17,433 nt of DNA from assembly GCA_021162505.1 (NCBI GenBank), contig JAGGYO010000122.1, positions 1-17,433 on the forward strand. The letters run 5' to 3'. This stretch comes from a bacterium (GTDB lineage Bacteria > AUK180). The position numbers and the translations under genes were made by a program. Below, in pieces: positions 1 through 8,260 of this stretch. Within the stretch, counting starts at the first letter, position 1; every line of letters begins with the position of its first letter. The notes under the pieces are model-generated. The model did not search any database and was not told the origin of the DNA. It saw only the letters and a list, made by a program, of their open reading frames with translations.

Positions 1-739
1 ACCCTGTAATAGCTGCAATAATTCCCAATAGAGTATATGTAATAGATAAACCAAGAACATATAGTATAGATTCTAAAAAGCTGTTCTTTATTTTTTGGCC
101 TTGAGAACGCCGGCCGAAATATGAGATAGTAATAGGTATCATTGGATAAACACAAGGAGTTAATGAAGTTAAGAATCCTGCAATAAAGACCAGTAACATT
201 GCAAACAAAGGATTTTTTATATTGTTTTTTATTAGATCAAGTAAAAACTTATCAAATCGTTTTTTCTTGTGAGGTTTCCTTACTTTTTCATAATTTTTAA
301 CATTATATTCTAAGGCTATGCTGTTGGGGAGGAAACAAAGTCCTTCTTCGGAACAACCCTGATATTTTATTTTCAATTTATCTTTTAACGGTAATTGTCC
401 CGAGATGGAAAGCGCTATGGTGCCCTTGCCTTGAATATAGCTATCTTTCTCATCATTATGCATATCCACATATTCCACCCTATCAATTTCTATACTTTTA
501 TTGGCAAAGCTATATGAAAGTTCATTAGCAATATCAGATCTAATATAAATATGTATCTTTTCATTTATATCATAGGAAATTATGATGTTGCCGTTATTTT
601 TTCCAATATGCGCTTTTAATATTTTAAAGTCCACAATTCGCGGAGTACCGCCGAAGCCAGTATCTCCTATGGAAAAAATATGTAGATTAAATAAATACAA
701 TAACACCATTAGAACGGGCAATAATACCTTTTTTTTCAT
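1..739 (-). CDS. dsbD: DsbD-like thiol:disulfide interchange protein, N-terminal part (cut by left edge)
   Basis: The visible 246 codons run off the left edge. Translation gives an N-terminal hydrophobic signal segment (about residues 4-23), then a periplasmic beta-rich domain containing YQGCSEEGLCFLP. This matches the CxxxxxC pair of the DsbD alpha domain, which passes electrons to periplasmic partners. A basic stretch and the start of the membrane domain follow, with the motif LTSLTPCVYPMIPIT. Its Cys-Pro-type site is typical of the DsbD/CcdA transmembrane domain that takes electrons from cytoplasmic thioredoxin. The C-terminal thioredoxin-like domain would lie outside the window. The ATG at 739 is preceded by AGAGGTG, a good ribosome binding site, about 5 bases upstream. 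The gene follows the 491-residue membrane protein by 19 bases and is probably co-transcribed with it. Family assignment is firm; partners are unknown. Confidence 0.88.
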   Translation of the reverse strand, partial: MKKKVLLPVLMVLLYLFNLHIFSIGDTGFGGTPRIVDFKILKAHIGKNNGNIIISYDINEKIHIYIRSDIANELSYSFANKSIEIDRVEYVDMHNDEKDSYIQGKGTIALSISGQLPLKDKLKIKYQGCSEEGLCFLPNSIALEYNVKNYEKVRKPHKKKRFDKFLLDLIKNNIKNPLFAMLLVFIAGFLTSLTPCVYPMIPITISYFGRRSQGQKIKNSFLESILYVLGLSITYTLLGIIAAITG

Positions 740-758
740 ATAACACCTCTTGATATTT

Positions 759-2234
759 TTACTTTGCTTTTATATTCAAAGATCTTAGCTTGATCTTTAC
801 TTTGTCATATATTTCCTTGGTCTTTGGCTTGAAAACTATAATATACCCATCATCCTTTTCGGCGACCTCTCCACCGAAATCATCAATAATGGAACCAATG
901 GAATCTAATTGGTCAGCTGTGATCTTAACTGTTTCTATCTTAAATTTGGCCTTTTCATCAAAATTTAATAGATTCTCCATACTCTTATCCTTTTCGGTAG
1001 ATAAAAGATTTTCCAAACTTTCCTCGTTGGTGGTCTTCTTTTCCTTATTAATAAGATTCAATAATTTATCTTTAAATAGATACCCGCTGCCGGCAAGACC
1101 TAGTACCAAAATTATAATGATAATAAGTGCGGCGGGAGACCTTTTCTTTTTTTTATTATATTTATCAGCATTCTTTCCCTTTTCTTTTTTTATTTCCGTT
1201 TTCTTCTCTTCTTTTGAAGATTCTTTATTCAATTCAAATTCAGTAAGCGTTTGGGGCAATTCCTCTTCCATGGGCTCAACAATATTTACTTCAACCGTTG
1301 TTTCACCCTTATTTGATATAATATTTTGCTCTTTCTCCGTTGGGATGGGGATTGTTTCTTTCACCTCTATCGGCGGACTTTCCTCTATGGGAACTTTTAC
1401 TTCTTCTTTCTTTGGTGCTATTTCTTTTTGGGGAGAGACGGCTGGCTTATTTTTCTCAACAGGGCTTTCGGGTATGGGGATCGTTTCGTCTTTTTTTTCT
1501 TCGGTATCTTTTTTCTTTTTCTCTATTTTCTCATTCTCAATCAACTTTTCTTCAAATGCTTCTTTTACCTTAATATCTTCTTTTTTAGGGATTTCCTTTT
1601 CGTTTTGATTTTTTTTCTTTTTCTTTGCCCCCTTTGAATCTTTCGATGGCTGAATATCTCCTTCTATTTTCTCCTCGTATAATTCATCCTGTCCTTCTTC
1701 CAAAAGTATTCCCCAACTTTCCTGTTGAGGTTGAGCGGGTTTGATCTCTTCCTCCTCAGGATTCTTTTCTACAACGATCTCTTCGGGTTCTTCAAGCATT
1801 ATTTCTGTTTCAGTATCTTCCTCATCTTCCTTTTCAAAATCAGCGTCTTGAATAACAGTTATTTCCGTATCATCTCGAGAAGCCCCGGAATCAACAAGAG
1901 TAGACCCGTCACTTTCTTCCGCTTCAATTAGATCGCGCCATTCACTTTCATCAGAAACTTTACCATCAATTATAAGACTTATCCTAAATTCACAGGGGAA
2001 ATTACCTGTAATAGGAACATCTAAGGGAATAATATATTCTGCGGTTTTATTTTCACCGATAAAAAGTTCAAAATCCTGGGCTAAAAGATCTTGACCGGAT
2101 TTTTCCCTTATAACAAGATCTAAGCTTGCATCTGCACCTTTTTTATTACTATTTTTTAGCGTAACACCAATTTTATCTATTTCCAAGATCGCTTCATTAG
2201 AATAAAGGACATTTATCGCTGTTATTTTTATCAT
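759..2234 (-). CDS. Lys/Glu-rich single-span membrane protein of unknown function
   Basis: I do not recognise this 491-residue protein. Visible parts in order: residues 1-100 form a beta-rich globular region, perhaps Ig/CARDB-like, with no signal peptide. Residues about 100-365 are a low-complexity acidic then Lys/Glu/Pro-rich linker in which ETIPIP occurs twice (near 250 and 293). KKKKRSP then leads into a single hydrophobic span at about 367-387. Residues 388-430 contain a short internal repeat (SLENLL then SMENLL). A compact 60-residue alpha/beta-looking domain (432-491) ends the protein. By the positive-inside rule the N-terminal part and long linker lie in the cytoplasm and the last 100 residues in the periplasm. 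The ATG at 2234 has no Shine-Dalgarno match; instead a perfect TATAAT ends 5 bases upstream. The product could be a scaffold or envelope-spanning anchor, but no function is assigned. Confidence 0.8.
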   Translation of the reverse strand: MIKITAINVLYSNEAILEIDKIGVTLKNSNKKGADASLDLVIREKSGQDLLAQDFELFIGENKTAEYIIPLDVPITGNFPCEFRISLIIDGKVSDESEWRDLIEAEESDGSTLVDSGASRDDTEITVIQDADFEKEDEEDTETEIMLEEPEEIVVEKNPEEEEIKPAQPQQESWGILLEEGQDELYEEKIEGDIQPSKDSKGAKKKKKNQNEKEIPKKEDIKVKEAFEEKLIENEKIEKKKKDTEEKKDETIPIPESPVEKNKPAVSPQKEIAPKKEEVKVPIEESPPIEVKETIPIPTEKEQNIISNKGETTVEVNIVEPMEEELPQTLTEFELNKESSKEEKKTEIKKEKGKNADKYNKKKKRSPAALIIIIILVLGLAGSGYLFKDKLLNLINKEKKTTNEESLENLLSTEKDKSMENLLNFDEKAKFKIETVKITADQLDSIGSIIDDFGGEVAEKDDGYIIVFKPKTKEIYDKVKIKLRSLNIKAK

Positions 2235-2239
2235 CTTAA

Positions 2240-2268
2240 ATTATATCAAAAATATTTAATTTTTACAA
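2240..2268 (-). promoter_or_regulatory. Sigma-70-type promoter in front of the 491-residue protein gene
   Basis: On the minus strand TTGTAA (2268-2263, four of six matches to the -35 consensus) is followed by a 17-base spacer and a perfect TATAAT (2245-2240). The -35 covers the last codon and stop of ptsI. The -10 ends 5 bases before the ATG at 2234, so transcription would begin at or next to the start codon, giving a leaderless or nearly leaderless mRNA. That agrees with the absence of a ribosome binding site. AT-rich DNA yields such matches by chance, so this is a prediction. Confidence 0.45.
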
Positions 2269-4047
2269 TATATAATTGTCTGTAAAACTTTTGACCAGCT
2301 TAAATGTATCTTGAAATTTTTCAATGAGAAACTCCCTGACCTCCTCATGAGATTCAAGAAATTTGACTTCATTCCAATATTTCCCGATCTCTTTAATGTT
2401 CAATGTAGAAATAATTTTTTTCATAATCGGGATCTTCCAAGGGACCAAAGAGAATTGCCTTATCCCTACTATCAATAATGCTATGAATTCCAGAGGCTTC
2501 CCCGACATCTCTCCACAAACAGCAACTGGGATATTTGCCATGTTCGCATTATCATTAACAATCTTAATGAGCCTTAACACGGATGGAGCCATGGAGTTGA
2601 ACAAACCCTGTACTTTTTCATTTCCCCTATCCACGGCAAGTGTGTATTGAGTTAGATCATTAGTGCCTATAGAAATAAAATCAACTTCTTTCGCAAATAG
2701 ATCTGATATAATTGCCGCTGACGGGATCTCCACCATAATACCGATTTTATAAGCATTGATCTTTACACCCTCGTTTTCTAACTCCTGTTTTACTTCATTT
2801 ATCGTTTCTTTTAATCTTTTGATCTCATTCATCTGAGATATCATTGGAAAAAGGATCTTTAAATTTCCTGAACTATTTGATATGAAGAAAGCTCTTAGCT
2901 GGGTTTTTAAAAGATTAATATTATCCATTTGAAATCGAATTGCCCGCCAGCCGAGGAACGGGTTTTCCTCTTTATAAAACTCCATTTGCTGTATCATCTT
3001 ATCTCCGCCTATATCAAATGTCCGCATTGTTACGGGAAGCTCCTTATTATAGTTCAAGATTTGCGAATAATATTCGGTTTGTTTTTTTTCACCAGGGAGA
3101 TTAGATGTATAATCAATTAGAAACTCTGTTCTAAATAGGCCGATACCGGAAGCATTGTATTTTTCCACGAGTGGCAATTCTTCAATGATCTCAAGATTGG
3201 CTTCAAAATTTATTGACACACCATCGTTGGAAACAGGGGGCAGCTTATTATATTCATTGAGCGCCATTCTTTTCTCTTCATGATTGTGCTTTTCTTTTAT
3301 ATAGAATTCTTTTACTTCCTTTTTTGGTTTTACGATCAAAATATTTCTTAAACCATCAATAATAATATCATCTCCATGACTTATATCATTATGAATATTA
3401 TTAATCATGCTTAAAGCAGGAATGTTCAACGCTCTGGCAACAATTGCTAAGTGGGATGTATATCCGCCATGAGAAGTAACAAATCCCAATATTTTATCTT
3501 TCTCCAGAGAGACCAATTCCGACAAGGTGATGAATTCAGCAACGATAATAGCAGGTTCCAATAAACAAAGTTTTTTCATTCCCAAAAGAGAAAGTTCTTC
3601 AATTAAAATAATAGCCAATTCGTTAATATCATTTGTTCTCTCTTTAAAATATGGATCATTCAATTTTTGTAATTTTATCTTCCAATTATTAGCAACGGTT
3701 TTAGTAGAATATTCTGCATTTACATTTTTTGCCTTTATATTATCAACGATCTCACCGATAAAAAGAGGGTCACTTAATATGGCATATTGAGCATCAAATA
3801 TTGTAAGTATTTCCAAAGAGACCCTGGCATTGAGATTTTTTTTCATCTCTTTTACACGTTTTTTAGCATTTTCAAGCGCTTTATAGAATCGGCCGATCTC
3901 ACCCTCGATTTCTTCATAAGAAATCTTCTTTGCATACTTTATTTGATCATTCTTAAATAATATATATGCTTTGCCAAAACTAATACCCCCAGATATGGTT
4001 ACTCCTTTTTCAAAGGGCTGACTTTTTAATAGTTTATCTATGTCCAT
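2263..4047 (-). CDS. ptsI: Phosphoenolpyruvate-protein phosphotransferase, PTS enzyme I
   Basis: Enzyme I takes phosphate from phosphoenolpyruvate and passes it to HPr in the cytoplasm, the first step of PTS sugar uptake. At 594 residues it is slightly longer than the usual 570-575. The N-terminal HPr-binding/phosphohistidine domain carries VTSHGGYTSHLAIVARAL with the active histidine at His199. The C-terminal PEP-binding barrel shows RTEFL (306-310), MRTFDIGGDK (341-350), SIGTNDLTQYTLAVDRGNEK (459-478) and the catalytic cysteine in VCGEMSGKP (Cys511). There is no GAF domain, so this is the sugar-PTS type and not PtsP. The gene begins directly after the HPr stop (TAA then ATG), with GGGAGG inside the HPr 3' end as ribosome binding site. 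It is the last gene of the long operon; no hairpin terminator is visible after it. Confidence 0.97.
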   Translation of the reverse strand: MDIDKLLKSQPFEKGVTISGGISFGKAYILFKNDQIKYAKKISYEEIEGEIGRFYKALENAKKRVKEMKKNLNARVSLEILTIFDAQYAILSDPLFIGEIVDNIKAKNVNAEYSTKTVANNWKIKLQKLNDPYFKERTNDINELAIILIEELSLLGMKKLCLLEPAIIVAEFITLSELVSLEKDKILGFVTSHGGYTSHLAIVARALNIPALSMINNIHNDISHGDDIIIDGLRNILIVKPKKEVKEFYIKEKHNHEEKRMALNEYNKLPPVSNDGVSINFEANLEIIEELPLVEKYNASGIGLFRTEFLIDYTSNLPGEKKQTEYYSQILNYNKELPVTMRTFDIGGDKMIQQMEFYKEENPFLGWRAIRFQMDNINLLKTQLRAFFISNSSGNLKILFPMISQMNEIKRLKETINEVKQELENEGVKINAYKIGIMVEIPSAAIISDLFAKEVDFISIGTNDLTQYTLAVDRGNEKVQGLFNSMAPSVLRLIKIVNDNANMANIPVAVCGEMSGKPLEFIALLIVGIRQFSLVPWKIPIMKKIISTLNIKEIGKYWNEVKFLESHEEVREFLIEKFQDTFKLVKSFTDNYIL

Positions 4048-4305
4048 TTATTCCTCCCTGCCGAAGAAATCTCCCAATATTTTAATAAAGGACTCTTCTT
4101 CTTCTCCCTCTATTTTTATTATTATCCAATTATTCTTTTCAATACCCAAGGATAGTATTCCCAATATGGATTTTCCATTTACTTCAATCCCATTCTTGTT
4201 TATTGTTATTTCACCGTCAAATTGACTTGTTATTTTTATCAGCTCGGTAGCAGGCCGTAAATGCAACCCGTGTTTGCTCTTTACTTGAAATTTTTTATTT
4301 ATCAT
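4048..4305 (-). CDS. ptsH: HPr phosphocarrier protein
   Basis: HPr relays phosphate from enzyme I to the sugar-specific IIA protein. I chose the ATG at 4305 over an ATG 12 bases further upstream for three reasons. It forms an ATGA overlap with the IID stop. GGGGGA lies 4 bases before it, while the upstream ATG has no ribosome binding site. The resulting 85-residue protein also places the motif KHGLHLRPA with its phosphoryl-accepting histidine exactly at His15, and the serine of KSILGILSLG exactly at Ser46, the canonical numbers. An intact Ser46 region together with hprK in the same operon points to regulation by HPr(Ser) phosphorylation. A leucine replaces the common alanine or serine after His15. 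The next gene, ptsI, starts on the base after the stop codon. Confidence 0.96.
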   Translation of the reverse strand: MINKKFQVKSKHGLHLRPATELIKITSQFDGEITINKNGIEVNGKSILGILSLGIEKNNWIIIKIEGEEEESFIKILGDFFGREE

Positions 4306-5060
4306 ATTATCCCCCATAATGTAAAGATAATCGCTAATATTGTATTGAATAAAATAATGATGCCTTTTTTCTTAATATATTTTTTGAAAAAAATATTGAT
4401 AAAAATAAACAGAATAAAGATCAAAAGATATTTATAATGTCCCATATAGTGCAGTGAATTAAAGATTTTGAGAAGAAAAGCCGAAGAAAATGTAAAGAAA
4501 ACGCTGGAGGCAAAGGTAATAAGTTTTTCAAAAAAGAAGAATTTTCTTGTGAACTTCAAATTAAGACGACCATATCTGAATGTCCTTTGAAACCCCTTGA
4601 AAATATGATAAAAATGAATTATATTGAAAAATAATAATCCTGTGCCAAGAAAGATCAAAAGTAATGCAGGTTGAGAAAAGAATATTAGCATGAAAAAGAT
4701 ACTTATTGAAATAAGGAAACTCCTTAATGTTCCCCAAAAAAATGAATCCCCAATGGAAGCCAATGGAGACATAAGATTGTTCCTCATCCTTTGGATCTCA
4801 TTCTCGTCTTCATTTAAAATAAGCATCTTTGAGTGCATTGCTAAAATATAAGAAGACACATACGGATGTGTATTAAAATATTCCCATTGAATATTTAACC
4901 GTTTGATGATCTCTTCTTTTGTATAAATATATCGATAAAGCGGGAGTATAGCATAGATATAGCCGTATAATTGCATATATCTATAATTCCAAAGGTTCTG
5001 CACCCCCAGAGATCTAAATATCACTTTTTTTAGTATCTTATAAAGCTCCAGTTTAGCCAT
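4302..5060 (-). CDS. PTS system mannose/sorbose-family IID component
   Basis: This 252-residue integral membrane protein is the IID subunit of a mannose-family PTS permease, which with IIC forms the sugar channel. Family landmarks are RSLGVQNLWNYRYMQLYGY (16-34), YFNTHPY (61-67) and MSPLASIGDSFFWGTLRS (97-114), the conserved segment before the first strong span. Hydrophobic spans follow at about 113-150, 168-188, 208-226 and 233-250. The ATG at 5060 has AGAGG upstream and overlaps the end of the IIC gene by 8 bases; the stop overlaps the HPr start as ATGA. Length is somewhat below the usual 270-285 residues. The transported sugar cannot be read from the sequence. Confidence 0.9.
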   Translation of the reverse strand: MAKLELYKILKKVIFRSLGVQNLWNYRYMQLYGYIYAILPLYRYIYTKEEIIKRLNIQWEYFNTHPYVSSYILAMHSKMLILNEDENEIQRMRNNLMSPLASIGDSFFWGTLRSFLISISIFFMLIFFSQPALLLIFLGTGLLFFNIIHFYHIFKGFQRTFRYGRLNLKFTRKFFFFEKLITFASSVFFTFSSAFLLKIFNSLHYMGHYKYLLIFILFIFINIFFKKYIKKKGIIILFNTILAIIFTLWGII

Positions 5061-5859
5061 TATTAAACCTCTTTATCTCAAGTATTAGATATATGCAAAA
5101 GATCAGCAACATGATAAGAAGACCCAATGTATGAAATTGAAGTATCATAATTATAATAAAAATAAAAACAATAAAATTAAGCAAACTGTTCTTGAAGATA
5201 CGCCAATGAATAAAAAGATTTACGGCAAAACGACTCAATACGGTGATCAGAAAGACAATTGAAAACTTATTAATACTGGGAGAATTTAATAACGGTAGTA
5301 TGAGTTTGAAAAATAGATAGATCAAGGCACCACTCGTGAGAGTTAAAAGGAATCCCTTGACAAAGAATAAAATATACCCGAATTTTGAAAGATTTTCAAA
5401 TCCGTAAAACTCGCCGTCTGAGAGTAATTTTTTGCCATATTCCACCAAAACGGTATTAAATCTTTTAAAAAGAACATCAAAGTACCCGCTTATATATGAT
5501 AATGAAAATACCATCATATAAAGAAATAGAAGAATGGAGTAAAAATTGTCTGCATCTAATCTCTTTGGAAGGAGTGCAGCTAAAAAGAATATTCCCAATG
5601 TTCCCGTTATGGTATCGGGAACAAACGAACTTCCTACCGGTATAGTAAAAAGTAGTCTCAACTCTATCAAGATACTTAAAAGGAAAAATAGCAATATTAT
5701 CAAATTACTTTCAGTATGAAAAAAATTCATTGCAGATAAGATGATAACGATGGCGGGAACAAAAATTACCGGGCGAGACACCATAAATTTCCCCCACACA
5801 AGGCCCTCAATGGATAATATTCCTCCTACAATGGATATAATTAATAAAAATACTATCAT
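5053..5859 (-). CDS. PTS system mannose/sorbose-family IIC component
   Basis: This 268-residue, very hydrophobic protein has about seven to eight predicted spans. IIC-type features are the N-terminal SIEGLVWGKFMVSRP stretch (SRP-containing, as in ManY) and PVGSSFVPDTITGTLGI, corresponding to the conserved PVGxxxPPD region of sorbose/mannose IIC proteins. With IID it forms the membrane channel; phosphate comes from IIB. The protein is divergent, so assignment rests on these motifs, on its place directly before IID and on its length. The ATG at 5859 forms an ATGA overlap with the GH57 stop and has AAGGTAG upstream, supporting tight coupling. Substrate is unknown. Confidence 0.82.
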   Translation of the reverse strand: MIVFLLIISIVGGILSIEGLVWGKFMVSRPVIFVPAIVIILSAMNFFHTESNLIILLFFLLSILIELRLLFTIPVGSSFVPDTITGTLGIFFLAALLPKRLDADNFYSILLFLYMMVFSLSYISGYFDVLFKRFNTVLVEYGKKLLSDGEFYGFENLSKFGYILFFVKGFLLTLTSGALIYLFFKLILPLLNSPSINKFSIVFLITVLSRFAVNLFIHWRIFKNSLLNFIVFIFIIIMILQFHTLGLLIMLLIFCIYLILEIKRFNNG

Positions 5860-7766
5860 ATTTCTACCTTATAGCTCCCCATATAGGGTAGTATATTTAT
5901 GGAGATCCCTTGAAAGACCGATTCCACGCCGGATTCTGAATTGGAAACTGAATTTATGGGATAGAAAAATATTTTAACATTCTTTTCAAATTTAAATTTA
6001 ATATTGAGGTGGAAAATACTGTCTTTGATATTCACCTCCCCTGATATAAGAGAAAATACCTCACTCATTTTATGCATCTCCCCATTTGCAGAAACTTCCT
6101 CATTATGGGAAGAAATGGCAATATTCCACTGCTGCATGAGATTTATGGGTATTTTTTTATTATTTATTATAATAGCGTTATTCTTAAAGGTTATTTCTTT
6201 TTCAATAAGAGAATTTTTCAAAAATACATTATTGTCACCGTGGGTCATCTCAAAATTTTCATAGGTTAAATTATTGATAATTGCACTGTTATTACATATT
6301 TCTTGAGGGTCAGCACCCTCTTTAATAATAAAATCATTCAATGAATTTCTGCCAAAATCATCGTATGTCAGATCAATATTATCTCCCTTTAAATAAAACC
6401 CACTATGTATGGTCTTCACACCCGATGTATCATGAAGGTCAATAAGATCGTGGTAGTATTCGTGGTGTCTGGCCATAACGGACTGTACATTCCTTGAAAT
6501 ATGATAAAGGTCCCACTCAAAGATCGTGCCGCCGCGAGATTGGATATATACTGCAAAATTTTCATTTTTATATACAACATTGGGAATGATACTGTCAAGA
6601 TGATAAATGGACTTTATCCCTTTGTCTATATTGTTTTTTTCTTGTTCAATTAAATGCTCAAAGATCGCATGGCGCAAGTGTGGGGTATATACGCCTCCAA
6701 AGACGCCATGCCAATAGGGACAATTACACTGGCTCTTATAAAGGTCTATTTTCTTCCATATGGGTTGATCCTTAAAATGGCGGCTTATTTCCAGCATCCT
6801 TTTTGTCATGATATTTATTTCATCATATTTTACAGAGAAATTGGACCAAAATCCCGATTGAACGAAAAATTTTTCACTATCATTCAATTTGCTTTTTAAT
6901 CCATGGATACTCTTGATATCATTGGGTAACATGGACCACTCCATCATCTCCGGATAAGAACAGGCGGGGATAAAGATCCTTCCCCGATAATTTTCTTTTA
7001 ATTTAATACCGTCTTCAAAAAATAATGTTTCAATATCCTGGGAATCGGAGAGTCCACTAAAAAATGAAGATAGCCAATTTTCCTTATAGACGCGATCATA
7101 GGTGCCCGGCCATAATCCGAACTTTTCACCATCATCCGCCATGGTAATAAGAGAGCCCCCATTAGCTTTAATAAAATTAAGTGAATTCTCAACCGTATCA
7201 AAGGGCATCAAATACCTTAGTTTTTTACTAATTGGAAATACATTAATAGAGTTCGAAGCGGTTTCCGTCTCATAAAAGCCGGTAATATTTTCTCGTTTTA
7301 CCCCGGCAAATTGGAAATGTGATTCGTCCAATGGGACAAATTCAATATCCGACTCTGCTAGTATTTGAGGAAAATGCGGTTCCCAAACCCTTTCTGCAAG
7401 CCACATACCCGAAGACACTTTTCCAAAAAGAGAAATCAATTTTTCCTTATACAATTTGATTTGAGCTAATACATCCCTTGGAGGGATATTGCTTAATATG
7501 GGTTCGTAGTATGCTCCCTGAAGAATTGAGATTTGCCCTCTTGCTGAAAGTTCTTGAAGAAGGGTTATATGTTCAGGATGATTAGTAATTAACCAGTCAA
7601 GCAAAGAACCACTATAATGAAAACATACTTTTATCTTTGGAAATTTAGCAACGGTTTCCAAAAGAGGTTTATAGGATCTTTCATAGGCATCTTCAATGAC
7701 AAAATCAAAGTTCCCAACGGGCTGGTGATTATGAAAACAGAGTATTAAGCGTGATTTTTCTGCCAT
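5856..7766 (-). CDS. Glycoside hydrolase family 57 alpha-glucan enzyme (4-alpha-glucanotransferase/amylase type)
   Basis: This cytoplasmic 636-residue enzyme without a signal peptide belongs to GH57. The five family regions are all present: HNHQP (12-16), GQISILQGAYYEP (77-89), GMWLAERVWEP with the likely nucleophile Glu125, TMADDGEKFGLWPGTY with the acid/base Asp at 211/212, and YWHGVFGGVY (351-360). Length and C-terminal beta-rich part resemble the Thermococcus 4-alpha-glucanotransferase group (about 650 residues). It most likely rearranges or cleaves alpha-1,4-glucans such as maltodextrin or glycogen; transferase and amylase activity cannot be separated by sequence reading. It lies between the IIB and IIC genes of a PTS, overlapping IIB by 22 bases and IIC by 4, with AGAGGAA before its ATG. 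This location is odd and suggests linked expression of sugar uptake and glucan turnover. Confidence 0.93.
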   Translation of the reverse strand: MAEKSRLILCFHNHQPVGNFDFVIEDAYERSYKPLLETVAKFPKIKVCFHYSGSLLDWLITNHPEHITLLQELSARGQISILQGAYYEPILSNIPPRDVLAQIKLYKEKLISLFGKVSSGMWLAERVWEPHFPQILAESDIEFVPLDESHFQFAGVKRENITGFYETETASNSINVFPISKKLRYLMPFDTVENSLNFIKANGGSLITMADDGEKFGLWPGTYDRVYKENWLSSFFSGLSDSQDIETLFFEDGIKLKENYRGRIFIPACSYPEMMEWSMLPNDIKSIHGLKSKLNDSEKFFVQSGFWSNFSVKYDEINIMTKRMLEISRHFKDQPIWKKIDLYKSQCNCPYWHGVFGGVYTPHLRHAIFEHLIEQEKNNIDKGIKSIYHLDSIIPNVVYKNENFAVYIQSRGGTIFEWDLYHISRNVQSVMARHHEYYHDLIDLHDTSGVKTIHSGFYLKGDNIDLTYDDFGRNSLNDFIIKEGADPQEICNNSAIINNLTYENFEMTHGDNNVFLKNSLIEKEITFKNNAIIINNKKIPINLMQQWNIAISSHNEEVSANGEMHKMSEVFSLISGEVNIKDSIFHLNIKFKFEKNVKIFFYPINSVSNSESGVESVFQGISINILPYMGSYKVEI

Positions 7767-8260
7767 AATTCCTCTATTTTCTGTAAAAATTTTTGATCTA
7801 CATCTATTCTTTGTGAATTCAAGACCATTTGTATATAGAAATTGATACCCTTACTAAAAAGTTCTTTTAATTGTTCTATCTCTACTTGAGAAATGAAAAA
7901 CCATGGGAAAACCGCTAGTTTTAAAGACATATAGTGCAATCCGCCAATATTAATTTCTCTAAAAAGATCAGGGACCTTCTTAACCAGATCATATATAACT
8001 TCAATGCTTTTAATAAGGATCATGGAGTCATTAAAATCCAATGTATTGTATTTTTCAATAAAATCCTCTTCGTTAAAAACACGGAGTTCGCTATCTTCAT
8101 CCAGGGACATGGACCAAAGATTAACAATGAAATCATCTTTGGAGCTCTCATTATCTACCACATAAACCCTTTTTATATGGAGGGGTTGTATCCACCCTAC
8201 ATTGACCTGACCATGAATCAATCTATCATCAATCCTTGTTATTAAATTTTTGTATTCCAT
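7745..8260 (-). CDS. PTS system mannose/sorbose-family IIB component
   Basis: This 171-residue cytoplasmic phosphotransfer protein carries RIDDRLIHGQVNVGWI near its start; His16 is the residue that accepts phosphate from IIA and donates it to the sugar. INIGGLHYM (about 124-132) is a second family feature. Length is within the usual 155-170 range. The ATG at 8260 is preceded by CAGGGAAAA and lies inside the 3' end of the IIA gene (32-base overlap); the 3' end overlaps the GH57 gene by 22 bases. In mannose-family systems IIB forms a complex with IIA and the IIC-IID channel, all present here. Confidence 0.95.
   Translation of the reverse strand: MEYKNLITRIDDRLIHGQVNVGWIQPLHIKRVYVVDNESSKDDFIVNLWSMSLDEDSELRVFNEEDFIEKYNTLDFNDSMILIKSIEVIYDLVKKVPDLFREINIGGLHYMSLKLAVFPWFFISQVEIEQLKELFSKGINFYIQMVLNSQRIDVDQKFLQKIEELWQKNHA

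Noticed and set aside
790..1608. A 272-codon open frame on the plus strand rich in Phe and Ser
   Set aside because: It is the antisense shadow of the Lys/Glu-rich linker of the minus-strand membrane protein; GAA/AAA codons read backwards give TTC/TTT. It has no recognisable domain and no ribosome binding site.
2235..2262. A terminator after ptsI
   Set aside because: No inverted repeat with a T tract could be found in this short AT-rich gap; the promoter-like arrangement is the only structure seen.
7934..8245. A 103-codon plus-strand open frame opposite the IIB gene
   Set aside because: It is the antisense shadow of the IIB gene, which has an intact active-site motif and normal length.
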